Source: Azolla caroliniana
Lineage: Eukaryota > Polypodiophyta
Direction of reading: 5' to 3'
Assembly: GCA_043228905.1 (NCBI GenBank)
Contig: JBHGNT010000009.1
Location: forward strand, 6,138,001-6,202,000
DNA: 64,000 bases
Made by a program: the position numbers and the translations under genes. The notes beneath the pieces are model-generated. The model did not search any database and had not been told where the DNA came from. It was given only the letters and a program-made list of their open reading frames with translations. Positions 39,535 through 50,628 of the stretch are shown here, in pieces; within the stretch, counting starts at the first letter, position 1, and every line of letters begins with the position of its first letter.

Positions 39535-39570
39535 CTTGATGAGAACTCGACGTTCTTTATTTCCGACGCT

Positions 39571-40375
39571 ACGCACGGAGGATGCGGGCGGGCCATCGAA
39601 GATACCGGAAAGCTGGAACTCCAGAGGTAAGGGAAAAGAAAAGGCGACTCTGGCATTCAAGCTTGCCTCGGACATAGAACAACAAACCGACTTGAAAAGA
39701 GTGTTCGAGGAAAGGATCTTGGATAGCCGGGTAGATTTCTCGCTTCGGGAGCTACTTGGAATAGCAAAGAAGGAGTTCCACGATCTTCTCGTGGGTCTCG
39801 TAAAGCGAAAAAGACAAAGTACGGAGGAAAATGCTCCAAGGGTGAATGCGAACACCGTTTTAATGAACGACACCGAAGTGGAGGACGAAATTCCGAACTC
39901 CCACTATACAAGGCCACATTGGGCACGCGCGACTACGGAGACTACGGTCTGAATCGGCAACATCAAATAACCCGTGCTAGCATTGATTGATCACGGATCG
40001 GAGATCAACTTGATGCCCAAGGAGTTCTACCGGAAGGGGAAGTGGCCTATTAACACCAACCATGGATGGAAGATTCGGGCGGTCACCAAAGCAACGGAAG
40101 ATCTATTTGCGGCTTGTTCGGATGTGACGGTGAAGATCGGGGATGTCGAGATTGACCAAAATTTCTTCGTGCAAGATGAGGTTTCACATTCCGTCATCCT
40201 CGGCCAACCCTTTATCACGGCATCACGGATGGAGACGAAGGTGCTCGATAGCGGTGCGGCTTTTGCGCGAATTCAGAGCCAAAACGGTGGGAAATCCGTC
40301 CAATTCCTAACGGTGCCGGCAAATCACGAAAGGAACAAGAGGGAACTCTTGTCCCAAGTGAGAATGGATTTTTAA
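39571..40375 (+). pseudogene. Element D Gag end and protease
   Basis: After the copia C break, element D resumes in a shifted frame: KEKATLAFKLASDIEQQTDLK and RVFEERILDSRVDFSLRELL are the pre-protease region. A TGA near 39950 follows. Protease begins LALIDHGSEINLM (39974), where the active-site triplet is DHG, not the usual D-S/T-G, and continues to VILGQPFI. The frame ends with TAA at 40373, and RT is in another frame. Inactive as it stands. Confidence 0.75.
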
Positions 40376-42162
40376 AGCGGACTGTTGCAGAGTGGGGAAG
40401 TGATAGTCCGAGAAGCCCTGATACCCCACACAGGAAGAAAACTCTCGGAGAAAAACATGTACGAATCGGTCCGGATGGGGCATCTACGTACACGACCGTA
40501 ACCGGAGGATTGAAGAAAGGATACCGACAAGTGGAGGATAAGTTGCGGTCGGCATCAATAATAAAAGAAGATGAAGAAATCATGGGGATAGTCGAAGAAG
40601 TGTTCTATGGGAGCACGCTACAACGACTTGAAGAGCTTGCGGAAGATAAAAGCCAAGGGAACCGGGTAGTCCCGGTGGAATCGGTCGAGATGTACCAGAT
40701 CATTGCGAAAATGGAGCCGGATACGCTCCGCAAAGAAGAAGCAATGGTAAGTACGAAATACAAGACCGTGGAGAAGAAGGTGAAACCGGCCGCGGGACCA
40801 CTACCCGCCGATAGCGAACAAAAGAGGAAAGAAGTCTCGAGAGATCCGACACTTCAGAAGTCCGTGGATATCGGACATGCCTTCACAGATGAGACCCAGA
40901 AGAAACTTCGGATCGGTGGAGGTGGGTTCCTATTACAAAAAGAAGAAGAACGGTTTCGCGAGATGTTGGAGCAACACGGCAAAGCGTTTGCATTTACATC
41001 AAGGGAGATAGGGTGCGTCGATCCGAGAATAGTGGAGCCGATGGTGATCTTCACGATTGACCATGTACCGTGGAACCTGAAGCCGATTCCGGTGCCACGA
41101 GTGCATATTCCGAAAGTCATTGACTTGCTCAAGGAGAAGGTGACGATGGGGATTCTAGAGCCATCAACTGCTCCGTACTCAAATCGATGGTTTACGGTTC
41201 CGAAGAAGAATGGGTCACTCTGATTTATCCAAGACTTGCAACCGGTGAATAAGGTCACGATCCGGAACTCGGGAGTCGGTCTGATAGTAGACGAATTTGC
41301 GGAAGCTTTTGCCGGTCGTGCGATATACTCCATCGGAGACCTATACTCGGGGTATGACCAATTCCAACTAGCCGTGGAGAGCTGAGACATCACAACCATG
41401 CGAACACCGATAGGATTAGTCCGAATGTGCACACTACCACAAGGAGCGACAAACTCGGTTGCTCATATGATGAACGCGATGAACAAGGTGCTTCGAGACT
41501 GCATTCCGGAGATAACGATGCCGTTCCTCGATGACATTCTGATGAAAGGATGCGCGGTAGAAGAAAAAGATGAGACTATGGATGATCGGGGATGCCGAAA
41601 GTTCGTGGTCGACCATATTCATGATTGCGAGAAAGTGTTGCGAAGGCTAGAAGATGTGCACCTAACACTTTCCGGGGAGAAATCGGCATTCGGGCAAGAA
41701 GAAATATTGGTGGTCGGACATCTATGTGGGCCCTACGGCTGAAGACCATCACCAACAAAGATCGATGCGATTCAAGCTATGGAGGAAGTATGCGAGTCAA
41801 CATCCAAAGTCCGAAGGTTTCTCGGTGCATGTGCATTCTATCACATATGGATTCCGCACTATGCACATATAGCGGACCCGCTCTACCACTTGTTGCGGAA
41901 AGGTAAGAAATTCGAATGGAAACTGGAACTCACCAAAGCCATGAAGAAATTGAAGAAGACACTTTGGAGGGCGGAAGCAATTAAGAAGCCAAGCTACGAC
42001 TGACCGATCATAGTAACGGTTGATACAAGTCCAACCGGTATTGGGTGGGTCATCAATCAAGCCGACTCGGATGGTTCGCGGTATCCGATCCGATTCGGAG
42101 CAAAGGTTCTCAACGAAAGGCAACGTGGATATGCACAAGTTAAAAGAGAACTGTGGGGAGTC
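40376..42162 (+). pseudogene. Element D reverse transcriptase and RNase H with four TGA codons
   Basis: RT region: KAFAFTSREIGCVDPRIVEP, YSNRWFTVPKKNGSL, FIQDLQPVNKVTIRNS, IYSIGDLYSGYDQFQLA, MRTPIGLVRMCTLPQGATNS, active site MPFLDDILMKG (about 41518-41550), then CGPYG and VRRFLGACAFYHIWIPHYAHIADPLYHLL. RNase H begins VTVDTSPTGIGWVIN (about 42013). TGA at 41221, 41383, 41740 and 42001 lie in one frame, each where Arg is expected (SLRFIQD, ESRDITT, YGRRPSP, YDRPIIV). CGA-to-TGA at methylated CpG explains all four. Between them the frame is intact. Confidence 0.85.
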
Positions 42163-43743
42163 GTGTCGTCGATAAAATCGGATCGGGATTATTTGATCGG
42201 AGCCGAAGTGGTGATCGAGACGGATTGTCTTCCGATACTCGGGATGATGCGGTGTTGTACGATACCGGATGTAGCTATGCTAAGGTGGGTTGCATATGTC
42301 AAGTCGCTTAATCCGGAGGTTCGACACATCTCAGGGAAGGACAATGCGGTAGCGGATATGTTATCAAGGGCTCGGTTTGGAGACGACATAACCGAATCGG
42401 ATAATGAAGAAGTTTCCGAAGACTACTTCGCGTCGGAGCACATATGCCGAGTGAACGTAATCCGAGAATTCCGGGAAGAAGAATACGAGGGAGAAAGCTT
42501 GATGATCGGAAAGATGTTACAAGAGGCCGAGGATTCAACAAACGATAAAGAAAGAAGAGCCGAGATCCGAAGGAAGAAGAGGCAAGTCCAAAAGTTCTTC
42601 TTGGAAAACGGATTAATCTGGAGGGCGCCGAAAAGACTGGATGGTATACCACTTCGAGTAGTCGGGACAAAAGAGCAACGAAACCGGATAATGTCCGAGT
42701 TTCACGAATCCGACTGGGCTGGACACCGAGGAACATGGGCAACATTTGTGAAGATCAAGCAAAAATATTGGTGGAAGAAAATGTACAAAGATGTCGCGGA
42801 GTTCACGGAAAGCTGCGAGAAATGTCAAGTCTACTCCGAGGTTCGACATCGAGATGAGTTACATCCGACATTCTCACCGACAATCAACTTCAAGTGGATG
42901 GTCGACATAGTGGCTATGCCGACCGGGATCGGACATAAGAAATACTTGGTATTAGCTCGGGAAGATCTCACGAATCAAGTAGAAGGTCGAGCGCTTCAGA
43001 GGAAAATGTGTTCCGCGGTATGCCAATTTCTTTTGGAGGAAGTATTTTGCAGGTACGGGTGCGTAGGACAAGTGATTGCGGACCGGGGAGAACTCGACTC
43101 GGACAAAGCTAGGGGATTCTTCGCCAAACACAGAGTTCGGTTATCGCTGACAACGACATACAATCCGGAGGCCAACGGGAAAATCGAACGAGGACATAGT
43201 CCGATCGTGAAAGCACTTGTGAAGGCATGCGATGGAAAGGTGAAGGACTGGCCGCAGATGCTTCCGTATGCACTATGGGCGGATCGGACGACGCATAGCT
43301 CCGTAACCGGTTACATGCCGGCAGAACTCATGACGGGACAAGCACCGGTAATGCCGACGGAAACCGCGATCGCAACATGGACAGTGCTACCGTGGAAGGA
43401 AGAGATGAGCCGGGAAGAACTACTAACGGTCCGGATACGACAACTAGAGGGAAGACCAGCAAACATAGCGGAAGCAATACGCCTACAACAAGAAGCACGA
43501 TTCCGGAACAAAAGCCGGTTCGACACAAAGCACCGACTACGACCGAGGAGGATTGAAGAAGGAGATTGGGTGATCGTCTATGACAATAGTTTGGACCATC
43601 AACATACAACGATGCGGAAATTCGCGAAAAGGTGGTTCGGGCCATACGAGGTTCGGAAAGTCTTCGACAACGGGACGTACCGACTGTCCGAGTGGGATGG
43701 AACAATATTACGAGTGCCTATAGCCGGGAAGCGAAGAAAGTGA
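42163..43743 (+). CDS. Element D RNase H end and integrase
   Basis: Open frame continuing RNase H (RDYLIGAEVVIETDCLPILGMM...ISGKDNAVADMLSRARF) into integrase: HHCC finger HESDWAGHRGTW...CEKCQVYS (about 42700-42830) and catalytic core with D in MVDIVAMP, D in IADRGEL and E in NGKIERGHSP. The C terminus (RFDTKHRLRPRRIEEGDWVIVYDNS...RKFAKRWFGPYEVRKVFDNGTYRL) has a GPY/F module and no chromodomain. It stops at 43741-43743, 117 bp before the 3' LTR. The start is internal; the ATG at 42163 is not a natural initiation site. The integrase itself looks intact. Confidence 0.85.
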   Translation: MSSIKSDRDYLIGAEVVIETDCLPILGMMRCCTIPDVAMLRWVAYVKSLNPEVRHISGKDNAVADMLSRARFGDDITESDNEEVSEDYFASEHICRVNVIREFREEEYEGESLMIGKMLQEAEDSTNDKERRAEIRRKKRQVQKFFLENGLIWRAPKRLDGIPLRVVGTKEQRNRIMSEFHESDWAGHRGTWATFVKIKQKYWWKKMYKDVAEFTESCEKCQVYSEVRHRDELHPTFSPTINFKWMVDIVAMPTGIGHKKYLVLAREDLTNQVEGRALQRKMCSAVCQFLLEEVFCRYGCVGQVIADRGELDSDKARGFFAKHRVRLSLTTTYNPEANGKIERGHSPIVKALVKACDGKVKDWPQMLPYALWADRTTHSSVTGYMPAELMTGQAPVMPTETAIATWTVLPWKEEMSREELLTVRIRQLEGRPANIAEAIRLQQEARFRNKSRFDTKHRLRPRRIEEGDWVIVYDNSLDHQHTTMRKFAKRWFGPYEVRKVFDNGTYRLSEWDGTILRVPIAGKRRK

Positions 43744-43845
43744 ATTACAACTCATAGTCGACATAAGGGGAGAATCGGAGGAAGCTTTGGGTGAAGACGG
43801 ATATGAGGAATCGAGAACTTCGGCACATACCGGAGGATGTGCGGG

Positions 43846-43860
43846 TTCGGAGGGGGCAAG
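43846..43860 (+). other. Polypurine tract of element D
   Basis: TTCGGAGGGGGCAAG immediately before TGTCGTAG of the 3' LTR; it contains one internal C. Confidence 0.7.
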
Positions 43861-44564
43861 TGTCGTAGTGTATTCCACACACTACGTGAAAACCATAAAA
43901 TAATATATCCGATTTTAGATACATATAAATAAATAAATAATATGTCAAAATATTTATCACGTGCATAGGGCAAGATTCAAACCTTGCACCTCCATGTAGA
44001 TAAACTTCAACTTTACCATTGAAATAACTTATCTTTAGTGTTATATATATAGATTTAATACGTATAAGACCTTTATTTACACATGCCTTTATAAAAAGAT
44101 AAAACTCATGTATTCTTTAGGTTGTGAATATTTTATTTACACGTGACATTGACAGTGACTCATGCACATCTAGCGTGCATGAGCCCTATATTTAGGAAAT
44201 GACAAAGCATCACATGCACATTTAGTGTGCATGGACACTTTTGGTGAAAAAGCATGGAGCCATGCTTAGCCTCTTCTATCTTTATATAAAGAGGAGAGAA
44301 ATATGTATAAGGTTGTTGATTAATATACAAGGATTGATCAATCTAATATATTCGTGGGATTCACGAATTTTGCCATCTAAATTACTCTTATAATCTAAAT
44401 ATTGTTGTAAATACACTAAACTCGTGGGATTCACGAGATTGTTATCTTACTTCTCTTTCCACTATTCATAGCTAGCCTTAAGTTGTATTCCTCTTCCTCC
44501 TAGTCAAAAACCTCGACGGTTCCCACCCGACTCACGCAACAATCCAAAGCCGAAAGGCACGACA
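43861..44564 (+). repeat. 3' LTR of element D
   Basis: 704 bp, TGTCGTAGTG...GGCACGACA. It includes the segment missing from the 5' LTR, with two copies of TCGTGGGATTCACGA (about 44352 and 44423), each able to form a small hairpin. It carries the antisense tRNA-like block at about 43966-44030. Confidence 0.9.
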
Positions 44565-45828
44565 CTGTGCTCGCCGTCTGATCAACCACCGGCTGAAACA
44601 GAAAACGGAGGACTTTGATTGGCTACACCAGGATCACAAACACTTGGATGTGGAACACAAGAAATTGATCACTGAAAGTGACCGGAAGCAAGAGAAGTTA
44701 CGGGAACTCCGGGATGAGGTTAACCAGACCATAGCAGCCTTGGTAGAAGAACAATTGAAGGGGGCTGAAGCAGCGAAGCAACTGGTGAAAGCGGCGAAAG
44801 AACGGGTATAGTTGACCCGACAGAACTCGGAGGCAATGGAGCGCGCTACAATGGCTCTAAACAAAGTTTAGACGACCTATCAGACCCAGGTCATGCACTA
44901 CAGAAGCCAAGTGGCAACCGCGAGCCTGATCAAACAATTGAAGGACGAAAAACAGGCCGCGGAGAACAAGTCGAAGATAGGGCTGGGGCGGATCCGGGAC
45001 CTCGTACTGGCATGGAGAGACCGAACGAAAAGATTGGTAGAAGAAAGTTTGGTTCAATGGTGGTCTTAATGGGCTAAGCAGGCGGCGGAGTTGCAATTGC
45101 TGCAATCGGATGCGGAGAACCGGCGGAAGGACGACGACGATTTCTATAAATTGGATGAGGAAAACATTGTTGCCATAAGGGAGGAATTGTCAGACGATTT
45201 CCTATCATTAGCCGGGGACCAATTGGCGGCGGTAAGGCGATTGGTGGAGCAGCTGGACGACGACCAGCTGGATACACAACTCCAGCTCGAGCGGTATGAA
45301 CGAGAACGGCAACGGCAAGAAGTGGTCCGAAGAACTGCGACGATCAATATGAGTGATGAAGAGTAGTCTTCGGAGTAGGCGCCGAATGAAGCCGGTACTG
45401 GGGCAAGCCAACCATATGTAACTCCGGAGGAGCAAACAAACATAACTCCGGAGGAGCAGCGGAAGGAAGGAAACCAGCACACCGAAAACCAGCAGCAAGA
45501 GGAGCCCAAACCAATAGAACCAGAACCAGAGAGACCAATGGAACCAGAGGGCCCAGTGGAGCCGGTGCACGCTGGACAACATCACCAGGAGACGCCAAGA
45601 CCCGTAGAGCTGGAAAAGGAGGAAGAGGCGGTAAGACCAACCGAGCCGCAGAAAACCGAAGTCCACCAGAGGTTTCCACAATTAGAGACGAAGCGACAAT
45701 AAGAGCAGCCATAGCCGGGGCAACAACAAGAGGAGGAACAACAACAACGACAGACGATTGAACAGCTTCCCGAGGAACCATTGGAACCCTTAGAACAAAG
45801 CATTCTGGACATTTTGGAGGAAGAATGA
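44565..45828 (+). pseudogene. Element F ORF3, coiled-coil end and conserved tail
   Basis: Continues from 23253 across element D (DREDH / INHRLKQKTEDFDWLHQDHK). Heptad-rich sequence follows (KKLITESDRKQEKLRELRDEV, EEQLKGAEAAKQLVKAAKERV), then LIKQLKDEKQ and the tail DAENRRKDDDDFYKLDEENI, QLDDDQLDTQLQLERYE, INMSDEE. A Pro/Glu/Gln-rich stretch precedes the terminal LEQSILDILEEE stop. TAG near 44807, TAG near 44868, TAA near 45067, TAG at about 45363 and 45376 and two later stops show decay. Residue-level similarity to E is clear despite strong nucleotide divergence. Confidence 0.83.
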
Positions 45829-45880
45829 AGGCTGGATCGTGGGATTCGACGTACAAGGTACTGTCCCACGGGCATGCATG

Positions 45881-46343
45881 TGTTAGCCGGCTGGCAAGGG
45901 AAGTCCAGAATGGGAAAAGGGGGATAATTAATAACTGGGAGCTGATTATATATAATATAGAATTATTATGATTTTGAGAAGCGAACGGACAGACTCGGAA
46001 TCGGTATGTTGATCCGGATCCGGACCGGTTCGTAGCCGGTTGTTAGTCGGCACCTGTTTGTACCTAGAGCCAGAGACCTATAAAAGGGCCCGGTTAGATT
46101 GAAATCATTAGCGGATAATTAATAGAGTGCTATTGTTTTGTATCTTAATCAGTGTTAATTACCGTTCTGTGCTAAGTATAATTCATCTTACGCGTGTATT
46201 GTGACTAATGATCTTGCCGATTAATAACCAATTAGGATTTCATTAATAGTTTGGTCTAAGTTTATCTCACCGCAACACCCCTTTGGTGAAGTGTCTCAAA
46301 GGGACACCCTGTGTTAGGCCATTGTCCGGCCCTAGTGATAACA
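45881..46343 (+). repeat. 3' LTR of element F
   Basis: 463 bp, TGTTAGCCGG...GTGATAACA, TATAAAAG at about 46079. It resembles the E LTR at its two ends and in the TTTGGTGAAGTGTCTC block but is otherwise diverged. Right flank GTCGA is the surviving half of the target duplication. Confidence 0.85.
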
Positions 46344-48004
46344 GTCGACTTACGCCAGGCGTTGCCTCAGGACAAGGAACACCGCTTCCGCCAGGCTATT
46401 ACGTGCATGATCTTTCTCAACTCTGGGCATTCCGTGGTGGAATGCAATATGCGAATTCATTGCCCAATTTGTCACTCAAAGGCACACGTGGTCGAGCAAT
46501 GTGAATACAATATGCTTAACAGACCTACACCCACAGTACGACGCATAGAACCACAGAGGCCAGTTCGCCAAAATGATCAAGGGCTACAAGAGGAACGACC
46601 TCGATATACGGAACGAAATCCGCGCGAAGACTGTTAGTACCGTAATCGTCGGAACAACAACTTATATTTCGATGAAGAGGAATTGGAGGACAGAATATCG
46701 GGGCAACAACCGATATAATAAAGGGGGGCGTCGTTATAACAATTGATATTTTGCAACCAATCACGGGGGATTCAATGGACCACGGCCACAGGGACATAAT
46801 AGGGAGTATAAGGACCAACGTTGGTATGACGAAAGTTCAGAAGACACATCGCGAACCTAGGCACCCACCACGGAATAACAGGAGGTTTCAACAAAACCGG
46901 GATGAACAAGCAATAGCCACGGAAATGACTACACCACCAGAGAGAGAGACAGGCGAGTCCAGTGTTCATTGTTTCGTATGCCAACAACCCGGACATTACG
47001 CGACTCAGTGTCCACTTCGCAAAGGCAAAGGACCCGCAGTAAATACAATTACGGTGGAAGTTCAACAAGTGACAACACGGCAGCAAACAAAGAACGCGGA
47101 CTGGACTGTGCAAGAGGAGATACGTAAAGCGGCCCAAGCCTGGGTAGGAGAAGCTAACGTGACAAATAGAGAATGTATGAGGCAGGAATCCGCAAACAAC
47201 TTACCAAGGGGAGAAGATATGGCATCACCGGATTCCATATGGCAGGCACTGGCAGACTGCGAGATAACGATGACCATGGAAAAGTTCCTTCAACTGGTTC
47301 CACGATTTCGACAAGCAGTGGAGAATTGCATTACGGGCACATATGGGATAGATGTCTCGACAAATCTTGCAGAAACTAGTTCCGGTCCAACGGTAGTAGA
47401 CCATCACAACCCAACCATTAAACTGGTGATGCAGGGTCAAGAAGTCGATGGATGTATAGTCGATGGGGGTTCTGGCGTCAATGTCATTAGTAAGACTACT
47501 GCGAACGATTAGGAATTTCGAATTGGGAAGTTTGCCCTTTTTGGCTTTGCATGGCAGACACTAGATCTGTCTGACCCATAGGGTTGATCCGGAAATTAGG
47601 CATTATCGTCGGCGGTCATCGTTTTGACATTTCGGCAGTGGTATTGGCACTTGACGTGGCAGGAGCGTACCCAATATTGCTCGGCAGACCGTGGCTTCGG
47701 GCGGTTAACATCAAACAAGACTGGCAGCATAACTGTATGAGTTTCCGACGGGGACGTAGCAAAATCCGCGTACCCACTCAGGAAATGGCTGCACAACCCA
47801 AGGGCATAACACCATTATATGCAGAAGACATAAATATGCTAGAAGGGGTAGATGATGCGGAGTTGGAAGCATACCTTGATGATCATCCGCAGATCGTCCC
47901 ATTATTTGAAATTGATATTATGGAAACCGCTGCGGATTACGCACCCAATAATACGCTTCAGGAAGAGGCGTACGAGCCGGATCCAGAATCATTGGTAGAG
48001 CTAA
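46344..48004 (+). pseudogene. Element G Gag-protease fragment (E lineage)
   Basis: Starts inside Gag at the F insertion (VDLRQALPQDKEHRFRQAI; E: TLQRALPTEEDLRFRQAI). Knuckle 1 is damaged (CMIFLNSGHSVVEC, second Cys lost); knuckles 2 (CPICHSKAHVVEQC) and 3 (CFVCQQPGHYATQC, about 46972-47013) are kept. Protease has VDGGSGVNVI (about 47460), then LLGRPWLRAVNIKQDW and VPLFEIDIMETA. Stops near 46636, 46660-46740 and 47512 and frame changes make it a pseudogene. RT and everything beyond are absent: at about 48005 it is cut by element H. This is the oldest and outermost layer of the nest. Confidence 0.8.
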
Positions 48005-48137
48005 GTAGGTACAACTATCTGAATCGGTCTATTCCTATAATATTACTTAACTAATAATTATGCTACTACTTATATTATTATATTCTGACTCATCGGCGTC
48101 CATATTACTTGTCCAGAACATACTTCTAGGCCAACAC
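48005..48137 (-). repeat. 3' LTR remnant of element H
   Basis: Minus strand TGTTGGCCTAGAAG onward, about 133 bp, AT-rich. It joins element G protease sequence at its cut end. The assignment rests on its place directly after the conserved pre-LTR box. Confidence 0.5.
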
Positions 48138-48184
48138 ATGGCATGCCCATGGGATAGTGCATTGCATGTCGAACCCACAGGTTA

Positions 48185-50168
48185 GCTCCTTCAGTCTTCA
48201 TCGAGTATGTCCAGTATACTCTGATCCAAGGGCTCGAGTTGTTCTTCTTCCATCTGTTGTTGTTGCTCCGATTGCTGTTGTTCTTGATTCGGTTGTTGCT
48301 ATGGTCCGACTCCCTTTGTCTTTTTTGTTTTGGCTCCTTCCGTCTACTCCGTTCCGGCGTTTTCCGTCTTTTCCGTTCTAGACTCTTTTGCATGCTTTTT
48401 TCCGGCAGTTTCCGTCTGCTGATTCGGCTGCGACTCTTGTTGTTGGGGTCTTGCCTCCGCCGACTGCTCCTCATCACTGATGTTGATTTGCTTCGCCTGT
48501 TGTACAACTTCTTTCCTCCGGCATTCCCACTCATATCCTTCCAAGTGCAATTTCATGTCGAGTTGATCATCTTCAAGTTCGTCGAAGAGCTTCCGAACCT
48601 CCTCTATATGTGTGTTGACCAAGGAATTGGTGACTATGCTTCCCTCATCCATCTTATAGAAATTATCTCCGTCCTTCTTTCGGGTTTGCCGCATTCGCCC
48701 GGAGCAGTTGGAGTTCCGCCGCTTGTTTTGGCCATTGATGCCAAACTGTCGCCGAATAGTGGACTATCCTTGTTTTCGTCCGGTCCCTCCATGCTCCTAC
48801 CAACATCCAGATTCTTCCAAAGCCAATTTTGCCTTTGTCTTCCGTGGCTGTCTTTTCGTTCTTTAATTGTTTGATGAGGTCAGCTGTTGTTGTGGCCTAC
48901 ACTTCGTATTCCATTAGCTTTGTTTGGTAGGTCATTTGCACCCTATCCAACACCGTCTTTGCCCATTCTAACTCCTAATAGTGCTGCGACGCGAACTCCA
49001 TACGTTCTTTCGATGCCTCCTCGAGCACCTTTGTCGTTGCCTCAGCCATCATCTTTCCTTGATCTGCCAATACCTTAGTCTTTTCTTTTAACTCCGTCTG
49101 GGCCTCCTTGAGCTTCTCTTGCTGTCGGTCATAATCCGACCCTAGCTTCTTGTGTTCCGCATCCAGCTGCTTATGGTCCTGGTACAACTTCTCGAAGTCC
49201 TTCGTTTTTCGCTTTAGGCACTGGTTGACCTATGACCGCAATAGATCATCCCGATCCTTCTAATGGCGGATCTCTTCCTTCAACCTTTTGATCTCTGTCT
49301 CTGCCATCCTCCGCAACTTATCCTTCTCTTGAAGCTGGCTATCCTTCTCATCCTTCAGTCTGTCATAACTTCCCTGAATCTTTCAGAGACTCTCTTCGGT
49401 TCTCCTCTTCTCCTCCTCGGCTGTCTTCCTCAGTTCTCTCTCTCTCCCCCTTAATGCCTCTTGAGCGGTCAATTAATCTTTGAGCGTTTGCATTTCCTTC
49501 TCCTTCTCACGTTCTTTTACCGGGGTTGTGCTCGGCTCCGGCTCTACTTCTTTCTCCGGAGCGCTTTGCTGTATATTTTTCGGCTCTACCGGTTCCGTTT
49601 CTGTATTGGTGCTATGGCCCATATTTGCCATAATTTTAGCTAATTCCTTGGTCCTAGCCAACTCCTCCTCTAAACTCCGAATCTAGTTCCAGGCCTTTTC
49701 TAATTCCTCTGTTGCCACCAACAACCATTCGGCCTAACCTGGTCCCGCCTTTGTTCTGCTTCCATCCAGTCAGCCACCCCGGAAACCTGCTTTTCGAGCC
49801 ACCCCAACCATTGCCGGCAGATTCTGTGTTGTGTGAGTGTAGTGAACTGTTGCATTGGATCCGACATCCGTCCTTGCTCCTCTCCAAACCTTAGTGTAAC
49901 CGGCTCTTCTTGTTCTAGTGTCCGTTCCGGTTGGCGCTCTTCATTCTATAGTTGCGTCTGAAGACCCGATGATGTGTTTCGTTCCTTCTCTAGTTCATGT
50001 TGAACCATGCTCACCACTTCTGGCCTTTCTATTGTTCTGCTTCCGGTCTTGGCTTCACCACCGTTGAGCGGGGAATCGATGTGTTGTCCTTTCCCGGACC
50101 CGATCCTTCCCCATGTTTCTTGTGTTTACGTTGCTTTGGTTGAAGCTGGAGGGTTTCTTCTTCTTCCT
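48185..50168 (-). pseudogene. Element H ORF3, coiled coil and tail
   Basis: Minus-strand fragments in changing frames: Glu/Pro-rich linker (VEPEPSTTPVKERE), coiled coil (HKQLDAEHKKLGSDYDRQQEKLKEAQTELKEKT; F: HKHLDVEHKKLITESDRKQEKLRELRDEV) and tail (TRKKDGDNFYKMDEGSI, ELEDDQLDMKLHLEGYEWE, INISDEE). It ends LDQSILDILDED just before the stop near 48187. The order matches E and F exactly. Many stops and shifts show that it is old, yet the SDEE and QSILDIL motifs are preserved. It is interrupted by CHR2 at 50168. Confidence 0.78.
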
Positions 50169-50628
50169 TATTAGAGATATGATCTAATGTAAGCGTATGA
50201 TAAGGAGAAAAGAATGATAAATAGATAGATAGAAAGGAGAGAGAGAAAGAAGGGTGTCGATCCACCCAACCACCCCTGAGAGAAGGGATCGAGAAAAACT
50301 CGAGCCTCGATCGGTGTCCCATAACACCGTCGTGGGGTCGAGTCGTACCCGGTGCTGACGCGCTCACTACAAGAGTTGAACCACCACGAAACAGAGTCTC
50401 GACGTAGTCAAAATATGATGAAATGAGGGTAGCTAGGCCTCTTATTTATAGCGATACCCAAGGCCTCCAGGCAAGTTCACACTTGGCCTAATGGGTTGTC
50501 TCAATCCCGAGGATTAAAAGTAATCCTCCCCTTCTTTACACTCTCGTTTAACCCTCACACTTATCCACATGTATAGAATACTACGGTAAATTCTCACCAC
50601 GGGATATTATATGGTCATGCCCATAACA
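50169..50628 (-). repeat. 3' LTR of CHR2
   Basis: 460 bp, reverse complement of a diverged CHR1-type LTR (TGTTATGGGC...CTAATA). Confidence 0.9.

Larger units (their letters stand above)
24980..39570 (-). mobile_element. Ty1/copia element C, minus strand, hosting gypsy E
   Basis: Read on the minus strand: a 34-bp remnant of the 5' LTR (39537-39570), primer site, gag-protease-integrase (39506 down to 37603), gypsy E (37597-27762), integrase end-RT-RNase H (27756 down to 25629), purine tract and a 639-bp 3' LTR. The first 34 bp at both ends match (TGATGAGAACTCGACG), which identifies the cut 5' LTR. Beyond 39570 the sequence is element D, so a deletion removed about 600 bp of LTR and possibly some of D. 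Confidence 0.9.
23254..44564 (+). mobile_element. Ty3/gypsy element D, hosting copia C and gypsy E
   Basis: LTRs at 23254-23842 and 43861-44564, gag at 23883, pol from about 39571 to 43743 and a purine tract at about 43847-43860. Copia C (24980-39570) splits gag from protease. LTR divergence by eye is about a dozen substitutions plus an internal rearrangement, so it is older than E, B and CHR1. It sits inside element F ORF3. The flanks ACCAT and CTGTG do not match, so the duplication has decayed or the two LTRs come from a recombined element. K at 62381 is a second member. Confidence 0.88.
19905..46343 (+). mobile_element. Ty3/gypsy element F, 5'-truncated, hosting many insertions
   Basis: A diverged relative of element E. 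Surviving parts are integrase (19905-20694), the integrase C terminus (21287-21478), the pol-ORF3 spacer (to about 21700), ORF3 (22581-23253 and 44565-45828) and the 3' LTR (45881-46343). The gaps hold a solo copia LTR, a group II intron-like insert, an LTR-like block and the whole of element D. The 5' LTR, gag, protease and RT are gone. Its 3' flank GTCGA (46344-46348) should be half of the target duplication; the other half is lost. It sits in element G gag. Confidence 0.85.

Noticed and set aside
23254-44564. A clean target-site duplication for element D
   Set aside because: The flanks read ACCAT and CTGTG; no 5-bp match exists even allowing a shift of a few bases.
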